Positions 7,499 to 15,227 of a stretch of 15,237 bases of DNA are shown in pieces. The notes beneath the pieces are model-generated. The model worked only from the letters and a program-made list of their open reading frames with translations. It did no database searches and was not told the origin of the DNA. The DNA comes from an uncultured Porphyromonas sp. (lineage in GTDB: Bacteria > Bacteroidota > Bacteroidia > Bacteroidales > Porphyromonadaceae), in assembly GCF_915070105.1 (NCBI RefSeq), contig NZ_CAJZFJ010000055.1, positions 1-15,237 of the forward strand, given 5' to 3'. The stretch's first letter is position 1. Each line of letters begins with the position of its first letter. The position numbers were made by a program, and so were the translations under genes.

Positions 7499-7551
7499 CT
7501 TAGGGCAAGGTGCTGAGTCAAAAGGGGGGCTGGCTCTTGCCTTACCCTAAG
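7499..7551. repeat. Imperfect inverted repeat near the porin promoter
   Basis: CTTAGGGCAAGG (7499-7510) pairs with CCTTACCCTAAG (7540-7551), with 11 of 12 positions matched and a 29-nt loop. It lies just upstream of the porin promoter on the minus strand and could be an operator, the end of an element, or incidental. There is no T-tract typical of a terminator. Confidence 0.35.
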
Positions 7552-7695
7552 GGACGCCCCTGTATACTCATCAGAATATTTACAGAGAAAGTGTAAAGGG
7601 GACAAACCCTCTTCCCTTCAAAGGCTCACCCACCCCTCCCTCCTAGACTTAGCCAAGCTCCTCACAGCCCACCACCTTACATCGCCACCTAGGTC

Positions 7696-8140
7696 TACCT
7701 CGCTTTTCCTCCAAGCCTTACCCAAATCTCACCCCAAGGCCATGCCTACTCCCTCCCCTGGCTTTCCTAGCCTTCCACATGGAGACCTATCCTACTCACT
7801 CAAAAAGGCTTATCATTCCTTCCCGCTCAAGCTTACCCATGCTTTTCACGACAGCATTCACCAGAGCCTTTACCAAGAGACTTATAGCACTAGCCCCAAA
7901 CACCCCTCACCCACCACTCCAAGTCAGCTTTACCAACTTAAATATGCTTCCTGCGCCCACCTCCTCAAATCTGTATATCCCCCTCATAATAGGGCTTCTT
8001 AACACCCTCCACGAAGTATCCCCAATACCTCACAAGAGGCTCCCTTAGTACCTCATGATAGGTTTCCTCTGTACCTCACGAGAGGTTTGCCCAGTACCTT
8101 ATTGGGGCTAATTGAGTATCCTCAACAGAGCTTTTCAGAG
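7696..8140 (+). repeat. Degenerate 23-bp minisatellite array
   Basis: Three consecutive 23-bp units at 8026-8048, 8049-8071 and 8072-8094 share the core TACCTCAYRAKAGG. Related but weaker units flank them: 7980-8002 and 8003-8025 (23 bp each), 8095-8116 (22 bp) and 8117-8140 (24 bp). Upstream, TAYC-type starts recur at 7696, 7719, 7788, 7811 and 7834, with exact 23-bp steps for 7696-7719 and 7788-7811-7834, suggesting an older, decayed part of the same array. Many units contain a small palindrome (CCTC...GAGG). There are no unique spacers between repeats, so this is not a CRISPR. A 23-nt minisatellite inside a MITE (BrickBuilt) has been described in P. gingivalis, as I recall; relatedness is not shown here. 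Confidence 0.65.
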
Positions 8141-8283
8141 AAGCCGTTGGGAGGGAGCGAGATTACCCCCACTTGTGTGGCTTTACTGGCCTTCGTACGG
8201 CAAAGGGAACACCCTCGTAGAGGTAGAGGGGGATGAAATTTTGGAGTTTATGTACAAAGCCTTGATATTCCTCTGTTAAATTG

Positions 8284-8304
8284 CTAACTTAGCGGACAAG
8301 TTAG
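8284..8304 (+). other. Hairpin upstream of the glycogen cluster
   Basis: CTAACTT (8284-8290) and AAGTTAG (8298-8304) form a perfect 7-bp stem with a 7-nt loop, 123 nt before the chosen debranching-enzyme start. It could be an operator or a leader structure. Confidence 0.35.
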
Positions 8305-8427
8305 AGGTAAGACTCTTCCCCGCAAGACCTCCCTCTGATGATCATATAGACAACTAACAGCTCAAACTCCTGCCACTACTCTACAGACAGCACTTCTGCT
8401 AGAATGGGGCTCATACATCAGCAAAGC

Positions 8428-10401
8428 ATGAGTTACCTCAAGTTTGACCGTCGCCTCATGGCGAACCTCAATGAGTCCACCCAGCGCGAATACATCCGCA
8501 CCAATAGAAAGGGTGCCTACTGTTGCTCCAGCATCATAGGCTGTAATACCCGCAAATATCATGGTGTGCTCGTCGTACCTATCCCCAGCCTTAGCCCCAA
8601 TAACCACGTCCTACTCTCCAGCCTAGACCTCACGATTGTCCAGCACGGAGTCCCCTTCAATGTCGGTATACACCAGTACGAGGGAGAGATCTTCTCCCCC
8701 AAGGGGCACAAGTACGTACGTGAGTACAATGTCGATATAGCCTCCTCGATGACCTACCGTGTAGGTGGGGTCGTTCTGCAAAAGGAGTTCATCTTCTGTC
8801 ACTATATCAATAGGGCACTGATCCGCTATACACTCCTCGAGGCGCATAGCCAGACGACACTGAGACTTTCCCCCTTCCTCGCCTTTAGGGATGTAAAGAT
8901 GCTTACCCATCGCAATGACCGCATCAATGAGTCCTATGGTGAGGCAAGCTCTGGGGTGAGCTTCTGTCTATATGAGGGCTACCCTACCCTATATATGCAG
9001 CTCTCGAAGGCTAACAACTTCGTGAGCGTCCCCGCCTGGAACGAACGGATCGAATACACGAAGGAGCGGGACAGAGGCTACGAGTACACCGAGGACCTCT
9101 ACGTGCCGGGCTACTTCGAGGTAGACATAGAGCTTGGGGAGTCGATCTACTTCGCCGCAGGACTAGAAGAAGTAGATCCTCAGGGCATTGAGACCCTCTT
9201 CGAGGAGGAAATGGCGATGCGTACCCCGAGAGTGGATTTCCGTAGCTGTCTATTGAACTCTGCCTTACAGTTCTACTACCGCCCCGATGCTACCCGTGGG
9301 TACCTTTTAGCTGGTTACCCTTGGTTCGGAGTGAGGGCAAGAGACCTCTTTATAGCCTTGCCAGGATGTACGATCTATGCCGATGCCCCAGAGCGATTCT
9401 ACCGCATCATGGATACGGTCATCCCCGATACCCGAGCCTTCATGGAACAGGTAAGTGTGTCGAAGGAGATACAGGGCATCAACGAGCCTGACGTCGGTCT
9501 CTGGGCAATATGGACCCTACAGCAGTATGCGAACTATGCAGGTGTCAGCGACATGGTCAGCCGCTATGGTGCCTTCCTAGACGAACTTATACGCTACTAT
9601 CTGCGTAACGTACACCCCAACCTTCGTATCGACGAGACCGGACTCTGCTTCATCCTAGGAGATGGCAAGCCCCTCTCCTGGATGGATGCCAAGATAGGTG
9701 GGCAAGCCGTCATTCGCCGAGAGGGCTATCTCGTGGAGGTCAATGCCCTCTGGTATAATGCCCTTTGCTTCTATCGTGAGGTCATGCCCTCTAGGTGGGA
9801 TGACGAGCTAGAGGAACTATTAGGTCGAGTGAAGGAAAGCTTTAACCAAGTCTTCGTCAATGAGCATGGCTACCTCTTTGACTACATCTCCCCTCACGAG
9901 CGACAGGACTGGAGCGTACGCCCCAATATGATCTTTGCCACCTCGCTCCCTTACTCACCACTCTCCAAGCAGCTACGCCGCTCCGTACTGAACTTCATCA
10001 CACGAGAGCTACGCACGCCTAAGGGGCTACGTACCCTAAGCCCCAAGAGTGATGGCTATCAGGCACAGTGTCATGGCACACAACTCCAGCGAGAGAGAGC
10101 CTACTACAACGGCTCCGTATGGCCGTGGCTCTTAGGCCCGTACTTCGAGGCTTGTCTGAAGCTCTACGGACTAGGAGCTATTTCCTTCATCGAACGGACA
10201 CTTATCGGGATGGAGGAGGAGCTCCATGAGCACGGAGTAGCGACCATTAGTGAGCTCTTCGATGGTAACCCTCCCTTCCAAGGTCGTGGAGCGATCTCCT
10301 TCGCCATGAGTGTGGGAGAGATACTACGTTCACTCAAGCTCCTAGAGGAAGCAAAGAAGAAATACGATACACAAACCCTCCCGATTATAAGGTACGAATG
10401 A
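8428..10401 (+). CDS. Glycogen debranching enzyme (amylo-alpha-1,6-glucosidase, GH133-like)
   Basis: This 657-residue protein probably hydrolyses alpha-1,6 branch points of glycogen in the cytoplasm. The N-terminal domain (about 1-250) contains NTRKYHGVLVVPIPSL (40-55) and FSPKGHKYVREY (89-100), characteristic of the bacterial/archaeal debranching N-domain. The C-terminal alpha/alpha barrel (GDE_C, about 275-640) shows AGYPWFGVRARDLFIALPG (295-313), LSWMDAKIGGQ (416-426), VEVNALWYNAL (436-446), TPKGLRTLSPKS (530-541) and YYNGSVWPWLLGPY (559-572). I chose the ATG at 8428 (MSYLKFDRRL), as remembered homologues start there; ATG 8404 would add eight residues. Relative to the canonical pattern, WGRDTF is RARDLF, and the usual YHQGTVW is YYNGSVW; both may be lineage variants. 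It is the first gene of a three-gene set and its stop overlaps the next start (ATGA). No signal peptide is present. Confidence 0.93.
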   Translation: MSYLKFDRRLMANLNESTQREYIRTNRKGAYCCSSIIGCNTRKYHGVLVVPIPSLSPNNHVLLSSLDLTIVQHGVPFNVGIHQYEGEIFSPKGHKYVREYNVDIASSMTYRVGGVVLQKEFIFCHYINRALIRYTLLEAHSQTTLRLSPFLAFRDVKMLTHRNDRINESYGEASSGVSFCLYEGYPTLYMQLSKANNFVSVPAWNERIEYTKERDRGYEYTEDLYVPGYFEVDIELGESIYFAAGLEEVDPQGIETLFEEEMAMRTPRVDFRSCLLNSALQFYYRPDATRGYLLAGYPWFGVRARDLFIALPGCTIYADAPERFYRIMDTVIPDTRAFMEQVSVSKEIQGINEPDVGLWAIWTLQQYANYAGVSDMVSRYGAFLDELIRYYLRNVHPNLRIDETGLCFILGDGKPLSWMDAKIGGQAVIRREGYLVEVNALWYNALCFYREVMPSRWDDELEELLGRVKESFNQVFVNEHGYLFDYISPHERQDWSVRPNMIFATSLPYSPLSKQLRRSVLNFITRELRTPKGLRTLSPKSDGYQAQCHGTQLQRERAYYNGSVWPWLLGPYFEACLKLYGLGAISFIERTLIGMEEELHEHGVATISELFDGNPPFQGRGAISFAMSVGEILRSLKLLEEAKKKYDTQTLPIIRYE

Positions 10402-11657
10402 AAGCATTGATGTTTGGATGGGAGTTCCCTCCCCACATATTAGGTGGTCTAGGTACTGCTAGCTACGGACTGACGAAGGGCATGGCAGCCCAAGGAGACA
10501 TGGAGATCACCTTCGTCATCCCTCGCCCCTCAGGCGATGAGGACACGAGCTTCCTACGTATCATCGGAGCAGGAGACACCCCCGTCGTCTATAGAGACGT
10601 AACCTATGAGCACGTACGAGATCGTCTCTCAGGCAAGATGAGCCCAGAGCTCTACTACCATCTGAGGGATCATATCTATGCGGACTTCTCCTACCTCGGG
10701 ACAAATGACCTCGGTGCCATCGAGTTCTCTGGCAAGTATCCCGACAACCTCCTCGAGGAGATCAATAACTACAGCATCGTAGCAGGTGTGATCGCACGTG
10801 CCGAGTCCTGTGACATCATTCACTCCCATGACTGGCTGACCTATCCCGCTGGTATCCATGCTAAGCAGGTGACGGGAAAGCCACTCGTGGTGCACGTACA
10901 TGCCACAGACTTTGACCGCAGTAGAGGCAATGTCAATCCCACGGTATTCGGTATCGAGATGGACGGGATGAACCAAGCTGATCACATCATCACCGTCAGT
11001 GACCTTACCCGTAGGACTGTGATCGAGAAGTATCGCCAAGATCCAGCTAAGGTCACTACCGTACATAATGCCGTCACCCCACTAGACCCTGCCATCCTAG
11101 CTCTCCCCGACAGACGAGGTGTGAAGGACAAGGTGGTGACCTTCCTCGGGCGAATCACGATGCAGAAGGGCTGCGAATACTTCGTCGAAGCTGCCGCCAA
11201 GGTACTAGAGCGAACAGAGAATGTACGCTTCATCATGGCAGGTAGCGGTGACATGATGGATGCTATGATCCGCCTAGCGGCAAAGCGCAACATCTCCGAC
11301 CGCTTCCACTTCACCGGCTTTATGAAAGGACAGCAGGTCTATGAGGTCTTCAAGTCCAGCGACGTCTACGTCATGCCTTCTGTCTCCGAGCCCTTCGGCA
11401 TATCCCCTCTGGAGGCGATGCAGTGTGGCGTCCCCTCCATCATCTCCTATCAGTCTGGCTGCGCAGAGATACTAGACTACGCAGTGAAGGTAGACTACTG
11501 GGACATCGATGCTATGGCTGATGCCATCTATGCTCTGATTACTTATCCCGAGATGCACGCCTTCCTCAAGGAGGAGGGTCTGCGTGAAGTCAATAGCATC
11601 ACTTGGGAGAATGCAGGTCAGAAGGTACGAGCCATCTACGATCGATATATACGCTAA
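10398..11657 (+). CDS. Glycosyltransferase, GT4/GT5 glycogen-synthase-like
   Basis: The 419-residue protein has a GT-B fold of two Rossmann domains. The N-domain begins MKALMFGWEFPPHILGGLG, with the GGLG loop typical of starch/glycogen synthases, and contains IIHSHDWLTYPAGIHAK (140-156) and VVHVHATDFDR (164-174). The C-domain starts near 245 (VVTFLGRITMQKG, 246-258) and carries SEPFGISPLEAMQCGVPSII (330-349), where E331 and E339 form the E-x7-E retaining-enzyme motif. It most likely uses a nucleotide-activated glucose (donor not shown by sequence) to extend alpha-glucan. The start codon overlaps the debranching stop by 4 nt, which implies translational coupling, and a GH57 gene follows after 29 nt. 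This gene order recurs in Bacteroidales. It is shorter than classical GlgA (about 470-490 residues), so GT4-like is equally possible. Confidence 0.9.
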   Translation: MKALMFGWEFPPHILGGLGTASYGLTKGMAAQGDMEITFVIPRPSGDEDTSFLRIIGAGDTPVVYRDVTYEHVRDRLSGKMSPELYYHLRDHIYADFSYLGTNDLGAIEFSGKYPDNLLEEINNYSIVAGVIARAESCDIIHSHDWLTYPAGIHAKQVTGKPLVVHVHATDFDRSRGNVNPTVFGIEMDGMNQADHIITVSDLTRRTVIEKYRQDPAKVTTVHNAVTPLDPAILALPDRRGVKDKVVTFLGRITMQKGCEYFVEAAAKVLERTENVRFIMAGSGDMMDAMIRLAAKRNISDRFHFTGFMKGQQVYEVFKSSDVYVMPSVSEPFGISPLEAMQCGVPSIISYQSGCAEILDYAVKVDYWDIDAMADAIYALITYPEMHAFLKEEGLREVNSITWENAGQKVRAIYDRYIR

Positions 11658-11686
11658 GTCACAACTCCACTATACCCATTCCCCTC

Positions 11687-12994
11687 ATGAAAAAGATCTG
11701 TCTTTGCTTCCAGATACATCAGCCCTACCGCCTGAGACGTTATCGTTTCTTCGACATAGGGAATTCGCATTATTATTCGGATGACTATCTGAATGAAGAG
11801 GTCTTCGAGCGTATCGCTGACACCTGCTACTTGCCAGCCAATCGTATGCTGCTGGAGCTACTGAAGGCTCACCCAGAGTTCTCTGTCAGCTTCTCCCTCT
11901 CAGGCTTGGCTATCGAGCAGATGGAGTACTACAAGCCCGAGCTCATCGAGAGCTTCAAGGAACTGGTAGCCACAGGACGTGTCGAGCTCCTTGCCGAGAG
12001 CTACGCCCACTCTATCTCCTCGCTCTACGATGAAGTAGAGTTTCGTAATCAGGTGCGGATGCAACAGACCAAGCTCCAGGAACTCTTTGGTGTCAGCCCC
12101 TCCCGTGTCTTCTGTAATACCGAACTCATCTATTCAGATGAAATAGCCATGGAGCTCTCTGCCCTCGGCTACGAAGGTATCATCACAGAGGGAGCCAAGC
12201 ACGTACTGGGATGGAAGAGTCCAAACTACCTCTACTCCTCTGCCGTCAGCCCGAAGACCCGCCTCCTACTTCGTAATGCAAACCTAACAGAGCTGATCAC
12301 GACACACTTCTCCAACTATGCCTCGGCAGAGTACCCCGTTACCGCCGATAAGCTCCTAGATCGAGTGAAGTGGCTCCCTGAGGGGGAAGACTTCGTCTGC
12401 CTCTACATGAACTATGAAGTCCTAGGGGTGATGAACCGCCCAGAGACAGGGATCTTTGAGTTCTTCCGTGCATTACCTGCCCTAGCACAAGATTATGGGG
12501 TGACCTTCACGACTCCATCTCAGCTACTAGATGAAGAGAAGAGCGTAGGCACGCTCTCTGTAGCCTACCCTATCAGCTGGGCTGGAGAGGAGAAGAGCAC
12601 CAATGCCTGGAATGGCAATATCCTACAGCAAGGGGTGATCGAGAAGCTACGTGCCTGGGGCGAGCGAGTCCATGCCCTCGAGGATAGACGGCTACTACAA
12701 GACTGGCTTTACCTACAGAGTGCTGACCACTTCTATTATATGAATACGGTCAATTGGGGAGGACATCCCTTCAGCCCCTACAGCTCACCCTACGATGCCT
12801 TCAATAACTACATGAATGTCTTGAGCGACCTCCTCCTTCGAGTGGAGGAGCAGGCACCTAGTAGCATTGAGACCGAGGAACTGAACTCCTATCAGCAGAC
12901 TATCCATGCTCAAGATGAGCAGATCACTCGCCTAGAGAGCGAGGTACACCAGCTACGCAGGCAACTCTCGGCTCTCACAGAGGCCAAAGGATAG
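11687..12994 (+). CDS. GH57 alpha-amylase-like protein, probable catalytic Asp lost
   Basis: The 435-residue protein has GH57 conserved regions in order: HQP (11-13), GRVELLAESYAHSI (97-110), FCNTELIYSDEIA (142-154, with E146 at the nucleophile position) and LYMNYEVLGVMN (239-250). In the alpha-amylase group the last region normally reads MDYETFGEHQ, with Asp as general acid/base; here it is Asn242 and the following residues differ. The later HFYYM motif and the segment ending YDAFNNYMNVLSDLLLRVEE are kept, and the last 35 or so residues form a coiled coil (QDEQITRLESEVHQLRRQLS). GH57 members lacking one or both catalytic residues are known as amylase-like proteins, so this copy may bind or scaffold alpha-glucan rather than cleave it. 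I chose ATG 11687; upstream in-frame sequence to 11603 overlaps the glycosyltransferase and is not family-like. It is the last gene of the alpha-glucan cluster. Confidence 0.88.
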   Translation: MKKICLCFQIHQPYRLRRYRFFDIGNSHYYSDDYLNEEVFERIADTCYLPANRMLLELLKAHPEFSVSFSLSGLAIEQMEYYKPELIESFKELVATGRVELLAESYAHSISSLYDEVEFRNQVRMQQTKLQELFGVSPSRVFCNTELIYSDEIAMELSALGYEGIITEGAKHVLGWKSPNYLYSSAVSPKTRLLLRNANLTELITTHFSNYASAEYPVTADKLLDRVKWLPEGEDFVCLYMNYEVLGVMNRPETGIFEFFRALPALAQDYGVTFTTPSQLLDEEKSVGTLSVAYPISWAGEEKSTNAWNGNILQQGVIEKLRAWGERVHALEDRRLLQDWLYLQSADHFYYMNTVNWGGHPFSPYSSPYDAFNNYMNVLSDLLLRVEEQAPSSIETEELNSYQQTIHAQDEQITRLESEVHQLRRQLSALTEAKG

Positions 12995-13041
12995 TCTCTG
13001 CTACGTGAACGATTGATCTAGTGAAGTTGTTTTGAGACTGT

Positions 13042-13068
13042 GTGCCCCTAGTGAGCAAGGGGGAGCAC
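13042..13068 (+). terminator. Weak hairpin after the alpha-glucan cluster
   Basis: GTGCCCCT (13042-13049) can pair with AGGGG (13058-13062) and, across a short bulge, CAC (13066-13068). It lies 48 nt after the GH57 stop, where a terminator is expected, but there is no U-tract. A second hairpin (CTCTAC/GTAGAG, 13097-13112) lies closer to the cupin gene. A TTGTTTTG at 13027-13034 resembles the -7 element at most positions and could serve the cupin gene, with low certainty. Confidence 0.3.
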
Positions 13069-13153
13069 TGAGGTGAGGGCTGGCTTCCCGTCCACCCTCT
13101 ACCTCTGTAGAGATAGTTAGCTCAGCTTACAAACATCTAGCAAATACAACGCA

Positions 13154-13441
13154 ATGATAGGAACAGAGATTAAGGAATTCGGTCTCGTCGCAGAGCAAGA
13201 GGAGCTCATGGTCGTACACGTAGATCTTCCCCAAGGGAAGAAGGTACGCCCCCACGACCACATCGGGCAAGACGTCTTCTTCTCCATAGTAAAGGGTGAA
13301 GTCATCACCACCCTCGACGGAAACGAAACCCACACGCTAACCCCAGGTACCCTTCTCCGCTTCCCTGGAGAGGCGATGATTGGAATCGAGGCCATCGTAG
13401 ACAGCGAATTCTACGTGTACCTAATAAATCGAAGGAACTAA
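13154..13441 (+). CDS. Small cupin-domain protein
   Basis: The 95-residue protein is a single-domain cupin. The first motif is partly present: PHDH (33-36) supplies two histidines, but where Glu is expected the sequence has Q39/D40, and the spacing to the glycine of VKGEV (46-50) is one longer than usual. The second motif keeps TPGTLLRFPG (63-72) but has no following His. Metal binding, if any, is thus through two His and perhaps Asp40. The role is unknown; small cupins in anaerobes often serve as sensors or enzymes with unknown ligands. The gene ends 14 nt before the DUF438/hemerythrin-like gene, so they are very likely co-expressed and may act together. The start at 13154 is the only in-frame ATG near the beginning of the fold. 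Confidence 0.85.
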   Translation: MIGTEIKEFGLVAEQEELMVVHVDLPQGKKVRPHDHIGQDVFFSIVKGEVITTLDGNETHTLTPGTLLRFPGEAMIGIEAIVDSEFYVYLINRRN

Positions 13442-13455
13442 TAGAAAACATACCA

Positions 13456-15162
13456 ATGGAAATGCAGAAGCACCTCCCCGAGGTGAACATGGATAAGCTA
13501 CGTATCGTCCTCGATACGAAGGAACGCTATATGAATGGAGAGCTGTCCCTAGACGATGCTCGTGCTATCCTCAGAGAGAAGGTTAAGACCCTTCGTCCCT
13601 ATGAGATTGCCCTAGCAGAGCAGGAACTCAAGACCTTTGAGAACGATGAGTGTCGCAAGGAAGATATTCAGCAGATGATGCAGCTCTTCCAGGACGTGAT
13701 GGACACTAGTCGTCCAGACCTTCCTGCTGATCACCCCATCATGTGCTACCTCCGTGAGAACGACGCTATGCGTGAGCTTCTCAAGCAGGTAGAGGAGCTC
13801 GCTCAATACCCTGTAATCAAGAACCAGTGGCTCGCCCTCTATGACGAGCTCCATAAGTTCCGCCTTCACCTCTCCCGCAAGCAGAACCAGCTCTACTCCA
13901 TCCTTGAGCGAAAGGGCTTTGATCGTCCGACGACGACGATGTGGCTCTTGGATGACTTCATCCGTGATGAGATCAGCGATGCTCGTCGCCTCATAGAGCA
14001 GGACAAGGATGAGGAGTTCATCAAGATGCAGAAGATGATCGTCGAAGATGTACTCGACCTGATGCAAAAGGAGGAAACCGTCCTCTACCCTACCTCTCTA
14101 GCGATGATTCGCCCCAACGAATTTGAAGAGATGAAGGCTGGTGACCGAGAGATTGGCTATGCCTGGATACGCGTCGGGAAGGCAAAGAAGGAGCAGGAGG
14201 AGCCAGTAGCCCCAGCATCCGGAGGCTCAGCTATGACAGCTGGCTTTGCAGGAGAGCTCGCAGCACTCCTCGGGAAGTACTTCAGTGCAGGAGGGACAGA
14301 CCCTAATGGGCTACTGGATGTCGCACAGGGGAAGATGACCCTCGAGCAGATTAATCTCGTCTATAAGCACCTCCCCGTAGACCTCTCCTACGTAGATGAA
14401 AGCGAGATCGTACGCTTCTACTCCGACACCGACCACCGAGTCTTCCCTCGGAGCCAGAACGTCATCGGGCGTGATGTGAAGAACTGCCACCCTCGTACCA
14501 GTGTCCACCTCGTAGAGGAGATCATCGAAAAGTTCCGCAATGGAGAGGAGGACGAGGTTGACTTCTGGATCAATAAGCCCAATCTCTTCATCTATATCAC
14601 CTACGTCGCTGTCCGTGATGAGCAGGGACGGTTCCGTGGTGTACTCGAGATGATGCAGGACTGCACACGCATCCGTAGCCTAGAGGGCTCACGTACCCTA
14701 CTCTCATGGGATAAGAGCAATAAGGCTGCAGACAAACACAACCATGCAGACCAAGAGGCAAGTGCCTATTCATCTCCTTCACAGAAGACTGTATCTCAAG
14801 ATACCCCTATGTCCCAGGCTGTGCATCAACCAGCTGAGGAAGAAGATGACGATGACAACTATGTCTCCTGCTCCTGCATGAAGAAGCCCGCTACCGCACC
14901 AGAGGAAGAGCCAGAGGAGGCACCTGCAACAGAGATTATCGAGTACAATGGAGATACCCGTCTGAAGCACCTGCTGGATGTCTACCCTTGGCTCAAGGCT
15001 GAGCTACCTGAGATCAATCCAGCTTTCAAGATGCTCTCCACTCCACTAGCTCGTATCATGATCCCACGCGCAACGATCTCAATGATGAGTGAGCGCAGTG
15101 GTATGCCCATCTCAGAGCTTATTGCAGCTATCCGAGCTCGCATTGCTGCTCACAAGGATTAG
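13456..15162 (+). CDS. DUF438 / hemerythrin-like / PAS / DUF1858 multidomain protein
   Basis: The 568-residue protein has four recognisable parts. Residues 10-85 are a DUF438 domain (ERYMNGELSLDDARAILREK at 23-42). Residues 90-220 are hemerythrin-like (HPIMCYLREN at 93-102, LHLSRKQNQLYSILERKGF at 137-155, MWLLDDFIRDEI at 162-173, EETVLYPTSLAMI at 206-218). A PAS domain covers about 295-410 (GRDVKNCHPRTSVHLVEEII at 338-357, AVRDEQGRFRGVLEMMQDCT at 385-404). A linker of charged and Ser-rich residues (about 420-495), with CSC at 472-474, joins DUF1858 (about 498-562, LLDVYPWLKAELPEINPAF at 506-524). The protein should be cytoplasmic (no signal peptide). The domain set suggests sensing of O2, NO or redox state, but in the hemerythrin-like part the expected Glu of KEN is Gln143 and the expected His after MW(G)x is Asp166. 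The target is unknown. A cupin precedes it by 14 nt. Met3 and Met12 are alternative starts. Confidence 0.88.
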   Translation: MEMQKHLPEVNMDKLRIVLDTKERYMNGELSLDDARAILREKVKTLRPYEIALAEQELKTFENDECRKEDIQQMMQLFQDVMDTSRPDLPADHPIMCYLRENDAMRELLKQVEELAQYPVIKNQWLALYDELHKFRLHLSRKQNQLYSILERKGFDRPTTTMWLLDDFIRDEISDARRLIEQDKDEEFIKMQKMIVEDVLDLMQKEETVLYPTSLAMIRPNEFEEMKAGDREIGYAWIRVGKAKKEQEEPVAPASGGSAMTAGFAGELAALLGKYFSAGGTDPNGLLDVAQGKMTLEQINLVYKHLPVDLSYVDESEIVRFYSDTDHRVFPRSQNVIGRDVKNCHPRTSVHLVEEIIEKFRNGEEDEVDFWINKPNLFIYITYVAVRDEQGRFRGVLEMMQDCTRIRSLEGSRTLLSWDKSNKAADKHNHADQEASAYSSPSQKTVSQDTPMSQAVHQPAEEEDDDDNYVSCSCMKKPATAPEEEPEEAPATEIIEYNGDTRLKHLLDVYPWLKAELPEINPAFKMLSTPLARIMIPRATISMMSERSGMPISELIAAIRARIAAHKD

Positions 15163-15186
15163 AACGACATTAGAAAATTAAATCAG

Positions 15187-15227
15187 AAGCTCCCCCTACT
15201 CCTTATATCTAGGAGTAGGGGGAGTTT
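15187..15227 (+). terminator. Rho-independent terminator after the DUF438 gene
   Basis: A 14-bp perfect stem (15190-15203 with 15211-15224, arm CTCCCCCTACTCCT) with a 7-nt loop, extendable outward by A-U/G-U pairs, is followed by TTTCTTT. It starts 24 nt after the stop at 15162. This is the clearest classical terminator in the window. Confidence 0.92.

Larger units (their letters stand above)
7403..8427. other. Large non-coding region between divergent operons
   Basis: About 1 kb separates the porin start from the debranching-enzyme start. It contains the porin promoter (7451-7458), an imperfect hairpin (7499-7551), a small hairpin (TTTACA/TGTAAA at 7579-7597), a pyrimidine-rich stretch (about 7620-7980), a degenerate 23-bp minisatellite (7696-8140) and a 7-bp hairpin (8284-8304). 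The open frames at 7742-8002 and 7779-8048 run through the repeat array, are low in complexity and resemble nothing known. No clear promoter for the plus-strand glycogen cluster is seen. Confidence 0.75.

Noticed and set aside
7742..8048. Two overlapping plus-strand open frames of 86 and 89 codons
   Set aside because: Both run through the degenerate 23-bp array; their composition follows the repeats and no domain is visible.
7696..8140. CRISPR array
   Set aside because: Units abut without unique spacers, are strongly degenerate, and no cas gene is near.
8259..8284. Promoter for the glycogen cluster near TTAAATTG
   Set aside because: It matches TAnnTTTG poorly and the nearest TTG/TTTG boxes lie at the wrong distance.
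13612..14067. 151-codon minus-strand open frame
   Set aside because: It is the antisense of the DUF438/hemerythrin-like coding region, which has clear family motifs on the plus strand.
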